Assembly (NCBI GenBank): GCA_038030265.1 | Contig: CM075942.1 | Span: 16,264,029 to 16,328,028, forward strand | Source: Corythucha ciliata | Lineage: Eukaryota; Arthropoda; Insecta; Hemiptera; Tingidae | Reading direction: 5' to 3' | DNA length: 64,000 nt | Shown: positions 49,655 to 60,868 of the stretch, piece by piece | How the letters are laid out: each line of letters opens with the position of its first letter | Position numbering within the stretch: the first letter of the stretch is position 1 | The notes under the pieces: generated by a model | Database searches by the model: none | The model's input: the letters and a program-made list of their open reading frames with translations, nothing else | What the model was told of the DNA's origin: nothing | Position numbers and translations under genes: made by a program

Positions 49655-50142
49655 TGAGGAAGTTTCATGGGTCAGAACTTATTCATAAATTTATTTTTTA
49701 AAGTTTATTTATGCTAAAATAGAGCATAAATCGTGATCCGTTTGTAAAATAATCCAACAGTTAATAAATACGCGATTTTTGAAGTTTTAGGTCATTTCAA
49801 ACACGCCAGCTAGCATGTTTGCGTCATAGGCGCTTTCCGAAAAAAATTCACCTGTAATGTAGCTGTCGAAGAGCGGTTTGTTGTGTTTCTTTGTCCTATT
49901 TTCTACTAGAGCTCTCAATAATAAAGTAGTGGAGGATAAACAGATGAGCTATTTAGAGGCATGAAAAGGACAGAGAATACAACGACGATTACGTTGCGGA
50001 AAATGTTCGTTTTGGCGGGATTTTAAATATGCCAACTTTAAAATGAAGGGTTTAAAATTTTTATTTATTTATTTACGTAGGAGGATTGATGTGCCTAATC
50101 GAAAACAAATATTTTTTGGAAAATGTGAGACTTCCTCATTGC
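49655..50142. repeat. TIR element E, copy 1 (empty site)
   Basis: Begins AATGAGGAAGTTTCA and ends TGAGACTTCCTCATT, i.e. ~15-bp inverted ends. Preceded by a T-run. The interior (AGAGCATAAATCGTGATCCG, GGAGGATAAACAGATGAGC) is the same as at 60225-60868. Contains TTCTACTAGAGCTCTCAATA at 49901, the uninterrupted form of the site that carries a MITE in copy 2. Confidence 0.75.
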
Positions 50143-50159
50143 CTTGGGAAGTCACGAAT

Positions 50160-51440
50160 TTGCGTTTTCTTCATTTTAATCATGATTTAGAGTTTTTTCC
50201 ACACTTCAGCGACTCTTTTCAATTTCATAGGTGAATTAACGATTTTTCTCTATGATTGAGCCGCGAATTGGCGACTTTTTTCAATTTTTGCCGTGAATTC
50301 GTGTTTTTCCAGATTTTAGCCGCTTTTATATAGGGTGTTTCGCAACCAGTCGTGAATACTGAAAGAGGTGATACAACAGGTGATTTAGAGTCGATATTGT
50401 TCTTTTCGACTTTTCCGAAAACCCATTCGTTCCCGAGATATCGATTAAAATCGATATTTTTGGACATTCGTTACTTTTCCTCATTTAAGAGGGCGTAGCG
50501 CCGATACAAAAGCAAAAAAACAAAAACTAATCAGCTCGTTGGAAAGAGCGCAAAATTTCCTTCAAATTTGTGTGCTAAAATAGGAAAAATACCCCCTCCA
50601 ACAATAAATAAAATTAGCCCAGAACTTAACGAAAATCCTTTTCTATTTTTTTCCGTTACTATTCAAAGCGTGTTAACTTTCGAATGGGTTTTCGAAAAAG
50701 TCGAAAAGAACAATATCGACTCTAAATCACCTGTTGTATCACCTCTTTCAGTATTCACGACTGGTTGCGAAACACCCTGTATGAGCAATTTTCCCCAATT
50801 TTATCCGTGTATTAGCACTTTTCCCTCAATTTTAGCCCAGGATTAGTGATTTTTTCAACTTTCGGCTATGCGTTAGGGTTTTTTTTTTCACTTAAGCTGA
50901 CGAATCTAATTGGTGTTTTCGTAATTTTAGCGGCGAATTTACGTTTTTCAACAATTTATCCGTCGTATTGCGCTTTTGCTCAATTTAGTGGTGAATTATA
51001 ATATTTTTCTCCAATTTAGCTACGAATTGGCCTTTTCGTAATTTTTGACTGTAATTAGGTAGGTACTGATTTTCATCAACTTTATCCGTGAATTCAGTTC
51101 TTTTCCTCAATTTTAGCCGCGAAGTATCGTTTTAGCCCGTGATGTGAATTAGCTATTTTTTTTTAATTTTAGCCGTTATTAAGCGCTTTTTCTCAATTCT
51201 ATCCGTGAATCAACGAATTTTCATAATTTCAGCAGTGAATTACTTAGCCATTTTCTCAATTTTATCCCCGAATAAGCGTTTTCAATTTTTGCTGGAATTT
51301 GTATCTAGAAACTTTGAATTAGAGCTTTTTAACAATTTTGGTCATGAATATTAACACTTTCAAACATTGCCGCCACGCTCTTGCCCAAAGAAAAGCACAT
51401 AAGTGCGCTTTTTCTATATTTTAGCTGCGAAATTTCCTCC
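50160..51440 (+). repeat. Degenerate ~30-bp repeat array (dialect B)
   Basis: Units of the TTTTAGCCGCGAATTAGCG kind in plus orientation on both sides of the foldback at 50333-50781, which therefore inserted into a pre-existing array. Confidence 0.7.
50333..50781. repeat. Foldback element with ~125-bp perfect-looking arms
   Basis: Left TAGGGTGTTTCGCAACCAGT ... and right ACTGGTTGCGAAACACCCTG are inverted copies continuing through GTGATACAACAGGTGATTTA to the CGAATGGG/CCCATTCG word; spacer about 220 bp. Ends with CACCCTGTA, like the 57955-59450 element. No gene. Confidence 0.85.
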
Positions 51441-52795
51441 AGAAGGCGCCGAGACAATTCCAATGCTCTTTTTTTGACTAATTTATTTCTATGTTTATCG
51501 TTATGATATACAGATATTACAGGAAATAAGGCCAGAATAGCGGCAAAATTCGGTTCAATTTCGAATGTTGCTTAAAAAATTCCTTTTTGAGGAATTTTTC
51601 GAGGATAAGAGTCCGCAATGATACGGGGTAACAAACATATTTTTAAAAGCGGGTAGACGTTGTCCAACTCATCCCTATAAGGGATAAAAAGATTTACCCA
51701 ATAGCGATGTCCAATCCAATGTAGTTTTTTGTGCTGAGTCGATAAAAATCAACCCCAAGTCTGTGGGACAATTACTTCTCGAGTTATCGCGTATTTTGTG
51801 CGAAAAACGGTTGTTTTTGGCTAGAAAACTATCAAAATATCCTCTCGCTCTACGCTTAGGGATGAAGTCGTTTCTAAAGTATTGCTTTTGGTGCTGAATC
51901 GAATGCTTGGTGGCTCGTTTCTCTACGATTTATATTCTTTGAGTTACCTACGAACGAAAATACCAGAAAAAAAGTTTTCCCTCATAAGATGATTTTTTTA
52001 AAATTATCATATTATTATTATTATTATTATTAAACGGGGAGGGAAGCCGAGAAGAAACTATCTCCTACCAACCTCGACTTATAAGATCTATTGTGGTGTC
52101 CCCTCAGGTTGATGTTGCATACGATGAGTTGGCCAACGTCTATCCCCCGTTAAAAGGATGTTTGCCACCCAGTATCGTTACGCGGACTCTTCGAATCCTC
52201 GAAGTATATCTCAAAACAAATTTTTTAAGCCACATTTGAAACTTAGCCGAATTTTGCCGTTATTATACTCCTTTTTAAAGCTTTATTAATTCCTGCACTA
52301 ATATTTATAAATCAAATGCGCTTCTTAGGGCATTTTTTGTCGTCCTCCTTTTTCCCTCTCGTATTGCTAGATGCGCACCTTTAGGACCCGCTGCCCCAGG
52401 CGGTCGTGCGGCTCGCCCCCCTCCCTTAAAGTCGGAACTGGCATCAGTGAACCCAACAGGGAACAGTAAAGCTCCAACCACAGCTCTAAATACAGCAAAA
52501 GTTCAAAACACATCAAGTTCCGAACCGCAAGTAAAGTTCCAGCCACGCAGTAGAGCTTCAAGGTAAAGCTTGTCTTTTTTTTTCTTGTCTTCGCTTATTT
52601 CTTTAGCCCTAAAATCCGGGCACGTGTGTGCCGGACCCAGTGCCATCTCCCTCTCGATAGGCCTGGCCACGCAAACCCCGAAATCGTGGATTTCAAAGTC
52701 CCGCTGCAAATGTTGTTCTTTATAGTGAGCAATACCCGGATGTGTTTTAGAGGGCCAGAATCGCGAAAATGGTTGGTATAAATGTGCAAAATCCA
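51441..52795. other. Intergenic, microsatellite and unique sequence
   Basis: A (TTA)n microsatellite lies at 52007-52032. A decayed 17-bp minisatellite patch is at 52455-52570. The rest is AT-rich and shows no convincing open frame or splice-linked exons. Confidence 0.45.
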
Positions 52796-52799
52796 CGTT

Positions 52800-53650
52800 A
52801 TCGTAACGTTGTTGAAAGAATCAACCCCGTGAAATTGGCCAAAACCTACAATTTTTAAAATTTATTTATTTTATGAGCTCGCTAAAATGGGGGCTTTATC
52901 GAGAATAACACGCAAAGTTGACGTTGTGGTGTACAAAATCCGCGAAATTTGTTTTTGAATTAGGCAACATCACGAAACTAGATTTCCAGCGACGAAAACC
53001 AAATATTTTTATTTTCAAGGTAGATCCGCCAAAATGGTTTTCGGCGAATGGAAGCCGCATAAGCGGTTTTTTAGTGAGGCAAGACCCATGAAAACAGTTT
53101 TTTAGTGATCCAGACCCGCGAAAATGTTTTTTAGTGAGTGCAGAAATCCGAGAAATTGGTTTTTCGGTGAGCGAAATCCCCTTTGGTGAGCCCCTCAGCA
53201 AAATTAGTTTGCTAGCAGTACAAATCGGTGAATTTTTTTTTCAGTACCTACCAAATCCAGATTTGTTTTTTAAAAGCAAAATTGGTGATTGGGAGTGAAA
53301 TCTGAGAAATTGGTGTTTGTAGTGAGCCATCCCAGTAATATGGGTCTTACTATTAGTGCGCAAAATCAGTGAGCCCGATTGACACGTAAGCAAGTTTTTT
53401 TGTAGAGAAAAATCCGCAAAATTGTTTTTTAGAGAGCGAAATCCAAGAGATTTGTTTTTTCAGGGATCAGATCCGGGAAAATGGTTTTTTTTGGCAAGAA
53501 AAATCAGGAAAATTTGAGTCATAGTGATCGAAATCTTAGCAATAGGGTTTTTAGTGAGTAAAAACCACAAAATTGTTGGAAAAATTGTAGGCCTCCCCGC
53601 GAAATTTGTGTTTTAGTAAGCGAAATCTGAAAAACTGGTTTGATTTTAAC
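52800..53650 (-). repeat. Degenerate ~30-bp repeat array (dialect A, inverted)
   Basis: Units near GCGAAATTGGTTTTTTAGTG plus AGCGAAATCC, the reverse complement of the plus-sense dialect A arrays. Frames within it are period artefacts. Confidence 0.65.
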
Positions 53651-54138
53651 TTGTTGATGATATCTGCGGGGGTGGGCCGCTGTCCCACTTATGCGCTTTC
53701 GAGTGTAGGTGACGAAGGGCTCGATCTTGCTTTTTGCCGTCCCGGGGATAATTTGTTTTTGCCGCCCCATGTGGCTACCCCCCCCCCCCACGTACAACTT
53801 CTTCTTCTTGTGGAGTCAAACAAGTAACGAGAGAATAGATTCTACAAGTTAGTGGAGGAAAACAATGTTTCTTCAACCTGGCGGAAAAACCTCGAGTTGA
53901 CGTCCACCCCATGCAGAAAGATGAAATTTTGGCTTTTCGTGATGAACGCGAATGACGCTGGGGGTTTGGACCCACAAGACAAAAAATTATGAAAATTGCC
54001 ACTGCACTCCGATCTCCCGGCCCAACTTGGCAAAACCGAAGGAACCGTGTTGATGTTCGAACTGGGCAGCGGCGTGGTGTCCAGCCCCAATTTAACTTCT
54101 TCAGGCTCTGTTTTGCCTTCACGGTTCTCTTCAGTCCT

Positions 54139-54228
54139 GGAGGTGAGCAGCCGGGGCCTCCCAGGTTCGGGTTTCAGGGCAACCGCCCAGATCGAGTGTC
54201 TGGGTTCGAATCCCGCTCGGGGGCTCCA
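54139..54228 (+). repeat. tRNA-like SINE fragment
   Basis: B box TGGGTTCGAATCCCGCT (54201-54217) followed by CGGGGGCTCCA; an A-box-like TGAGCAGCCGG stands about 60 bases earlier. Acceptor pairing is limited to GGAG/CTCC. A further very weak tRNA-like patch (GTGGTTAGTTGAAGTGC ... CGGTTCAAAAT) lies at 54456-54502. Both look like SINE remains, not working tRNA genes. Confidence 0.45.
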
Positions 54229-54929
54229 AAATAAGCTTAAACATAGAAAAATTAGGGTTTTCAAGTTTCATGCATGTGAACAGGAGATTTGATATCCGCT
54301 TGGATAACGCTTTGGCTCCATCTGACAATTTTCATTCCAACCGTCTTAGGAGAATAGAACAAATTAGGTGCCGAGCAGTTTTTGTGACTACAATATTAGT
54401 CTGGGATTCTGCCCTCGGATTCGATTTGTATACTTCTAGGAATAATCCGTGCCTTGTGGTTAGTTGAAGTGCATCTCGACCAGGCGACCACGGTTCAAAA
54501 TAATGACCTCACCTCATACTTTTGAGTCATTGAGTGTGTCAAGATCGACGCCAGAAGTCATTCTGCCTGGAAGGGGCTAGCCAAAAACGGCGGCATCGGA
54601 GGTGTAGCCGCTTAAACGGTTCGTCTGAACGGCTCGTTTATTCGATTGTTGGATTCCCCGGGTCGAAAACCCCAAAGATACGCGATTCCGTACAATTTTA
54701 AATTTTGGATATTTTTACTCAACCCGCCGATGGCTTAAGTGAGTGATATTTAGGTCCATTTTAAACATCCCCAGCCAAAAACGCCCACATAAGGGGTCGT
54801 CGGCAATAGCCTAACGCAGTTCTTTTCTCCGAACAAGCTATCGTCGGGCAAGTCTATATGTCTGAAATTGAGAAGCCACGCTCACTTTTCGCTGTTCTGC
54901 AGGCTTACGTGGCTAAACGTTTTGAAAAC

Positions 54930-55090
54930 TCCAATATTCCCGGCTACAATTGAGAAAAAACGCTCATTCGTCACTAAAATTGAGATAATGCGTTAATTCG
55001 TGGTTTCTGATCCAGCTTCCAGGCCAAAATTGAGAAAAAACGCTGGTGTGTAGTTCCGTCAAATCCGCGACTCAAGTTGAGAGAAGCGCT
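54930..55090 (-). repeat. Short dialect B array
   Basis: Four or five units of AAAATTGAGAAAAAACGCTC plus ATTCGTCACT. Beyond it, 55100-55290, is a GC-rich stretch (GGCGGCTGCTGGGGTTGG) unlike its surroundings, without a clear gene. Confidence 0.55.
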
Positions 55091-55466
55091 GTAATGATAT
55101 CCCTAGTCAAGGAGGATAAAAAAGTCCCTAGTAGAGCCCCAAACGGAGGGCATGCAGATGGTTGCGGGGGTGGCGGCTGCTGGGGTTGGCCGGCGGCGGG
55201 GCCGTCCGGGTGGAACGCTGAATGTATGACCGGGACGATACATCCTGATCCAATCCAGACTTGGCGAATCCCTGTAAATAACGAATAAAATGATAGTTAA
55301 TAGTTTATAAACAAAATAACATAAATAAAAACAATGTAAACAAACGTGGTGTGAAGTGACAAGTGATAGTGAAGAACGAACCGCCAAAATGAGATTGGAG
55401 GCCGAAGTTCAAAGATATGTGTAATTCAGAGAGACTGGCAGCATTGCGGATGGGTAGAAAAGATAC

Positions 55467-55741
55467 TCAGCCTGCTGGTGATTCGCCCTCACATTCACAC
55501 TTGGTCGTCGAGTCATTGCATCTGGTGAAGTCCAAATACTTCAAAGACACAACATCGTCGTGAGGATACATCGGCGAAAGAGCGATAGCAACCAATTCCA
55601 GCGTTACACGCTGAAATCTTAACCTATAAGAAGGCGTGTAAACGGAGTAGACAAAACAGACGTGCTGGAAAGTACACCGAGTTATCGTTCGGTTCCGTCC
55701 CTTTCGTGGACAGGTGTGAACTTCCCGAAGACGACGACAAG
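55467..55741 (-). CDS. Possible terminal exon of a Cys-rich protein
   Basis: Minus-strand open stretch ending in TGA at 55467. A possible acceptor (pyrimidine-rich, then CGGGAAG) sits near 55725. The peptide has evenly spaced cysteines (VHTCPRKGRNRTITRC, TFQHVCFVYSV, DFTRCNDSTTKCECEGE) and N-glycosylation-type sites NRT and NDS, as in a secreted protein. The closing TKCEC resembles the end of cystine-knot growth factors of the PDGF/VEGF type, but the earlier spacing does not clearly fit. No upstream exon was found. It could be a real exon or chance. Confidence 0.3.
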
Positions 55742-56159
55742 CAAGTAAAATATCAACGTGTGACGCCACGAAACAAGAGGTTGGTCGTTCAATTTCCTAT
55801 AAATAATCGTAACCGCGAACGCTAAAAACCGCACGCGCGATAAAGGACTTTACCGCGAGGAATTCCCTCCAATATCAACTTGTTCTAATGTTAAAGCGTA
55901 AAAACCTTCGCGTCAAGAGACTTTAAAACGCTATAGATAGTTCACAATTTTATTAAAAGCGTAGCTTATTTATCAAAATAAACATTAGCCCTTTGGGCAT
56001 AAGGCGTGCACGCAATAACTGATTGTTAAATTTAAATAATATAATGTTTGTTATTCAAACCCTGCTGTGGAAACACTAATCTAACCTTTCCAATAAAGTC
56101 CTAATCCGGTAAAAACAAACAAGAAAAACCAAAATAAAATAAAAGATACCAGCGCTTAT

Positions 56160-56420
56160 TCAGATTTAAAAGTTGGAAAAATCGCTCATACGCGGAAAAA
56201 ATTGAGAAAAAGTGTCAACTATCCTCTAAAATTCTAATTCTCGGCTGAAATTGAGAAAAAGCGGTCATTCAGCAATCAAGTAAACATCCATACTTGGGTT
56301 GAAAAACCTACAGGCATAAAATTGTTTTTGGAAGCGCCAGATCCACGAAATTGGCCCTTAAAAAGCGCCAAGCCACGAAATTATATTTTTGGAAGAACCA
56401 AATCCTTGAATTCGGCAATT
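56160..56420 (-). repeat. Short mixed array of ~30-bp units
   Basis: Dialect B units (GAAATTGAGAAAAAGCGGTC) grade into inverted dialect A (CACGAAATTGGCCCTTAAAAA). Confidence 0.5.
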
Positions 56421-56734
56421 TGGCCAAACAAAGGATGACAAGGGGCCTCGTAGAGATTTCCGCTCCGGGCCATGACAGGTGGAGGTCCGCCACTGATCCT
56501 GCTATTGCCTAATTCACTACGGCTGCGGCCGCTTCGTGTGAGCGTTCCTGGCGGTGAGTAGAGGAGCCCTCTTAGTCCGGGCACGAAGTATGAAATGAAG
56601 GGAAAAGGAGAGAGAGAGTGTGAGAGAGAAAAAAAACTTTTATGTACATACCTACTTTCTTTCTTTCTCTGTTCATCTCGTCTGGTTCGATTTGTCTTAT
56701 CCCCCTCCCCCCTTTTGTCGCCAATCAAAATTTG

Positions 56735-56842
56735 CCACCCAGGGCCAAGGTGAATATACAGAGGTGTGATCACTTCGGTTAGGCAACACGCAGCGCACGA
56801 AACGGGCGGAGCGTGTGACGTACTTGGTCTATCAGTCTTCGG
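56735..56842 (-). repeat. Dispersed repeat F, copy 1
   Basis: CAAGGTGAATATACAGAGGTGTG at the left and TGACGTACTTGGTCTATCA at the right recur inverted at 62152-62262. The interior differs. Function unknown. Confidence 0.6.
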
Positions 56843-56979
56843 ACGCCCCCGTTACAAATGCACAGGATTCCAATCTTTTTTGTTGCAAACCTTTTTTTTG
56901 CCTTTGATTTTTGTTTTTTTACATTTCACGAGTACTTCAAACACTACTTTAAAAAATAAAAAAAAAAAAAAATTTCGCT

Positions 56980-57955
56980 CCGGCAGCTGGCGGTCGGAAA
57001 GAGTGCATTTCATTATGTATACGGAAGTAAGCCGTCCCAGAAGTAATAATTTTGATACCATTATTTGTTTCATTAAGCCGAACTTCTTCCTCTATTTTCA
57101 CCACCCTCTCTTCAAAAATGTCGAAAAGCTTCGGTAGTTTTCAAGGGCTTTGTTATATTACATTTTTGTGCCGTATTTTATAATACCTAAACGTGTGAAT
57201 TTAAGCGATTTTATTGAAATGTCATCCCCCATTTCACCCTCCCCCATCAAAGTTTTCGATAAATCTCAATGGAACCCAGAGCTTTCGATACATTAAATTA
57301 TTGAGTCGAATTTTAGAGCGCTAAGATGAACTAGTGAAGTTCAACGCTATTTTTACACTTCCACACCGGAAGGACCACACCCACCACCTTGACTTTTTCG
57401 AAAAATTAAAATGGGAATCAAAGGCTACTCGAACATGGAGTATACGTACCAAATATAATGCTTCTAGAATCGGTGAATTATAGTGATTTTTTAAACATTT
57501 AACACCTATTCCCCCCCCTCCACCTTGACCGATTTCGCCCAAATACAATACCGACCGGGGTCTTATAACTACTAATAATTGTGCCAAAGCGCGTTCCGCT
57601 AAATTGATTTCTTCGAGAGTTATCGTGCTAACAAGACCACACACTTACTTCCACCCCGGGGGCAACTCCCCCTCCCCTTCGACTTTTTCAAAAAATTAAA
57701 ATGTGAATCAAAGGCTACTCTAACATGGAGTATACGTACCGAATATGATGCTTCTAGAATCAACTGGTGATTTATAGTGATTTTTTGACCATTTCAACCC
57801 CTATTTTCCCCCCCCCCCCTCCACCTCGATCGATTTGGCCCAAATGCAATACCGACCGAGGTCTTATGACTGCTGAATTTTGTGCCAAAGCGCGTTCCGC
57901 TAAATTTATTTCTTCGAGAGTTATCGTGCTAACAAGAAAACGGCCATAATATTAT
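56980..57955 (-). repeat. Inverted copy of the tandem-dimer dispersed repeat
   Basis: Two units in minus orientation end at the TTATCGTGCTAACAAGA words (57622 and 57922). Outer part 56985-57055 (TCGGAAAGAGTGCATTTCAT, then GCCGTCCCAGAAGTAATAAT) matches 49545-49610 inverted. Both units have the uninterrupted CTTCTAGAATC site, so they lack the MITE seen at 49316. Confidence 0.75.
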
Positions 57956-59450
57956 ACAGGGTGGAAGGGGATAAGTGTGACAAAAATTTTTGGGTGATAG
58001 TAGGCCTCATTTGCGACCGAAATTACCATATACACCATGGTCCGAAAATCAATACCCTTCGAGATATTATTTTTTTAACGATTTTTAAGGCTTACATAAT
58101 TTTTTTTTAACTAACGGCGAGAAACTCGCATTTAATTTCAATTTTTGCAACTTTTGGTGATGGATTCGGAAAGAGCACATTATGTTCTGTCAGGATTAGC
58201 CATTTTCGATAGACGTTTACTATTTTATGTGCCCTTAAATGCGACTCAAAGTCGTGCAAATCGGGGAATTAATTTTTTTCAAAAAAAGTCAGTCCCCGTT
58301 TGTCCACACTAAATCTGAGTGAACGGGCAACCCGTGATTCAGAAAAACATCTTCAAAGTGTCCTTTACAAAAATAGTCATAAGCGTTTTCTTAGTTGTTT
58401 GGAGATTTTTTCGTCAGAAATGACGATTTCTTAGAAAAAATAACGATTTTTCTCTTCAAAATCGCTTGTTTTGACCTGAAAAATTTGAACAAGTTTTGTG
58501 ATTTTAACGTGTTAAAAAGCACTAAAACCTAATCCAAAGCTATACGTTGAATCAAACTGCTTATGCCCGTCTACCAAAGTAACAAAAAATGTCGCTCCGG
58601 CCGCGGGCTGTCGGGTTAAGTGCATTACACTGCTACAAGTTTCGACGTTTTTATTTATTTTGCTATTATTCGGCATTAATTAACATTTCACGTTGTTACT
58701 CTACATTTTTATAGCCATTCTTGCTGAATAATCGCAAATTTAGTTAAATTGACGAAATTCGAATTTCGTGAAATGTACTCTATCCGACAGTCCGACACCC
58801 CAGCTGCCGGAGCGACATTTTTTGTTACTTTGGTAGGCGGGCATAATCAGTTTGATTCAACGTATAGCTTTGGATTAGGTTTTAGTGCTTTTTATCACGT
58901 TGAAATCACAAAACTTGTTCAAATTTTTCAGGTCAAAACAAGCAATTTTGAAGTGAAAAATCATAATTTTTTTCAAGAAATCGTCATTTCTGACGAAAAA
59001 TCTCCAAACAACTAAGAAAACGCTTATGACTATTTTTGTAAAGGACACTTTGAAGATGTTTTTCTGAATCACGGGTTGTCCGTTCACTCAGATTTAGTGT
59101 GGACAAACGGGGACTGACTTTTTTTGAAAAAAATTAATTCCCCGATTTGCACGACTTTGAGTCGCATTTAAGGGCACATAAAATAGTTAACTTCTATCGA
59201 AAATGGCTAATCCTGACAGAACATAGTGTGCTCTTTCCGAATCCATCACCAAATGTTGCAAAAATTCAAATTAAATGTGAGTTTCTCGCCGTTAGTTAAA
59301 AAAAATGATGTAAGCCTTAAAATTCGTTAGAAAAATCATATCTCGAAGGGTATTGATTTTCGGTCCATGGTGTATATGGTAATTTCGGTCGCAAATGAGT
59401 CCTACTATCACCCAAAAATTTTTGTCACACTTATCCCCTTCCACCCTGTA
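57955..59450. repeat. 1.5-kb near-palindromic foldback element
   Basis: Arms of about 680 bp: 57955 to ~58635 mirrors ~58770 to 59450, from TACAGGGTGGAAGGGGATAA at one end to TTATCCCCTTCCACCCTGTA at the other. Internal pairs include CCATGGTCCGAAAATCAATA and GGCAACCCGTGATTCAG. Spacer about 135 bp. The arms differ mainly in the innermost 50 bp. No open frame encodes a transposase. It sits inside the split dispersed repeat (flank resumes at 59515). Confidence 0.9.
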
Positions 59451-59514
59451 TATATATCGAGAAAAATATAGATATACATATACATATATATGAATCCTGG
59501 AGACCACTGAATTC

Positions 59515-59620
59515 GTGTTCTAGAGGTTCTGAAACGTGAAAAAAACATGACATGACCCACGTTTGCCACCATCACGACGAGACCAATAGTGCATTTTCAG
59601 AATGAAATGCACTAAAACAA
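59515..59620 (-). repeat. Detached flank of the dispersed repeat
   Basis: TTCTAGAGGTTCTGAAACGTG to TTCAGAATGAAATGCACT is the inverted copy of 48696-48792, so the 57955-59450 foldback splits one repeat copy in two. Confidence 0.7.
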
Positions 59621-60224
59621 ATGGCTACTGGATATTTGAGTGGAAAGAAAAAAATATTGAAGAGAAACGGGAAACAATATGATACAATCGTATAGCCGTC
59701 AGAATATTCATTTTAACATGATGCTTCACACGAGCTGAAAGATCTCAAGTATAAATCAAATATGTATAAAAATCGGAACTTCCTTCCTGTACACGCATAA
59801 AATTTGCATTTTTTTTTTTTTTTTTTTTCACGAAATAAGGGTTTTTAACAAAACTATCCATGCCCACAAAATCAAATCTCCCCACGTAAAGATTTATAAA
59901 TTAAAACAGACAACTCATGAGATTTTTTTTCGGAAAACCCTAGGTCCGTTCCATTGTTTTGCTAGTGCTACACTATTACACTAGTGTAGAAAATCATGTG
60001 ATTTCAATGACTTACTCTGAAAAATTGAATAAAACCAGATGATTTTCTTCAAAAGTGTAGGGGCCTATTCTCTAACGACAAGCAATATTTTTTTCGCCAG
60101 CTATGTGTCTATTTCATTCATTTTTTGTTTGAAGAAAATTAAGAAAATTACATATGACTGCGAAAAAGCTATTGCTTCAAACTTATTTAGTAATTTATTA
60201 TTAATTATTTAGTAAAAAGAGAGT

Positions 60225-60868
60225 AATGAAGAAGTTTCATGGGTCAGAACTTATTCGTAAATCTATTTTTAAAGGTTTATCTATGCTAAAATAGAGCATA
60301 AATCGTGATCCGTTCGTAAAATAATCCAACAGTTAATAAGTACGCGATTTTTGATGTTTTAGGTCATTTCAAACACGTCAGCTAACATGTTGGTGTCATA
60401 TTATGCGCCTTCGAAACAAATTCGCCTGTAACGTAGCTGTCAGAAATTGGTTTGTTGTGTTTCTTTGCCTTATTTTCTACTGGGGGCTTATTCTCTAACT
60501 CCGAATCAATAGCTTTTTCGAAGTCATATGTTTATTTCATTAATTTTCTTCAAACAAATGAATGAAATGGACACATGGCTGGCGAAAAAAATATTGCTTG
60601 TTGTTAGAGAATAGGGGCCCTGAAGCTCTCCAATAATAAAATAATGGAGGATAAACAGATGAGCTATTTAGATGCATGAAAAGGACAGAGAATACATGGG
60701 ATATTACGTTGCGGAAAATGCTCGTTTTGGCGGTATTTCAAATATGCCAACTTTGGTTAGTAAATAAAAAATATTTCTGAAGGGTTTTAAATTTTTATTT
60801 ATTTACGCGGAAGGATTGATGTGCCTCATCGAAAAAAAATATTTTTGGAAAATGTGAAACTTCCTCAT
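60225..60868. repeat. TIR element E, copy 2 (occupied site)
   Basis: Homologous to 49655-50142 over its length (ends AATGAAGAAGTTTCA and GAAACTTCCTCATT) but longer because of the MITE at 60483-60619. Confidence 0.75.
60483..60619. mobile_element. 137-bp MITE nested in element E copy 2
   Basis: Ends GGGGCTTATTCTCTAAC and GTTAGAGAATAGGGGCC, with CTG on each side (60480-60482, 60620-60622). The empty site TTCTACTAGAGCTC is present in copy 1 at 49901, so the target was a CTR triplet. Inner part contains mirrored TTTATTTCATTAATTTTC. Related half-copies are at 60061 and 60965. Confidence 0.85.

Noticed and set aside
57321..57644. Open frame with TITLEEINLAERALAQ, also near 49121
   Set aside because: Repeated copies keep the DNA but not the frame or length, G-runs of variable length interrupt it, and no family is evident; treated as non-coding repeat.
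58749..59087. Open frames in the 1.5-kb palindrome
   Set aside because: They are mirrored in the other arm with stops and show no transposase motif.
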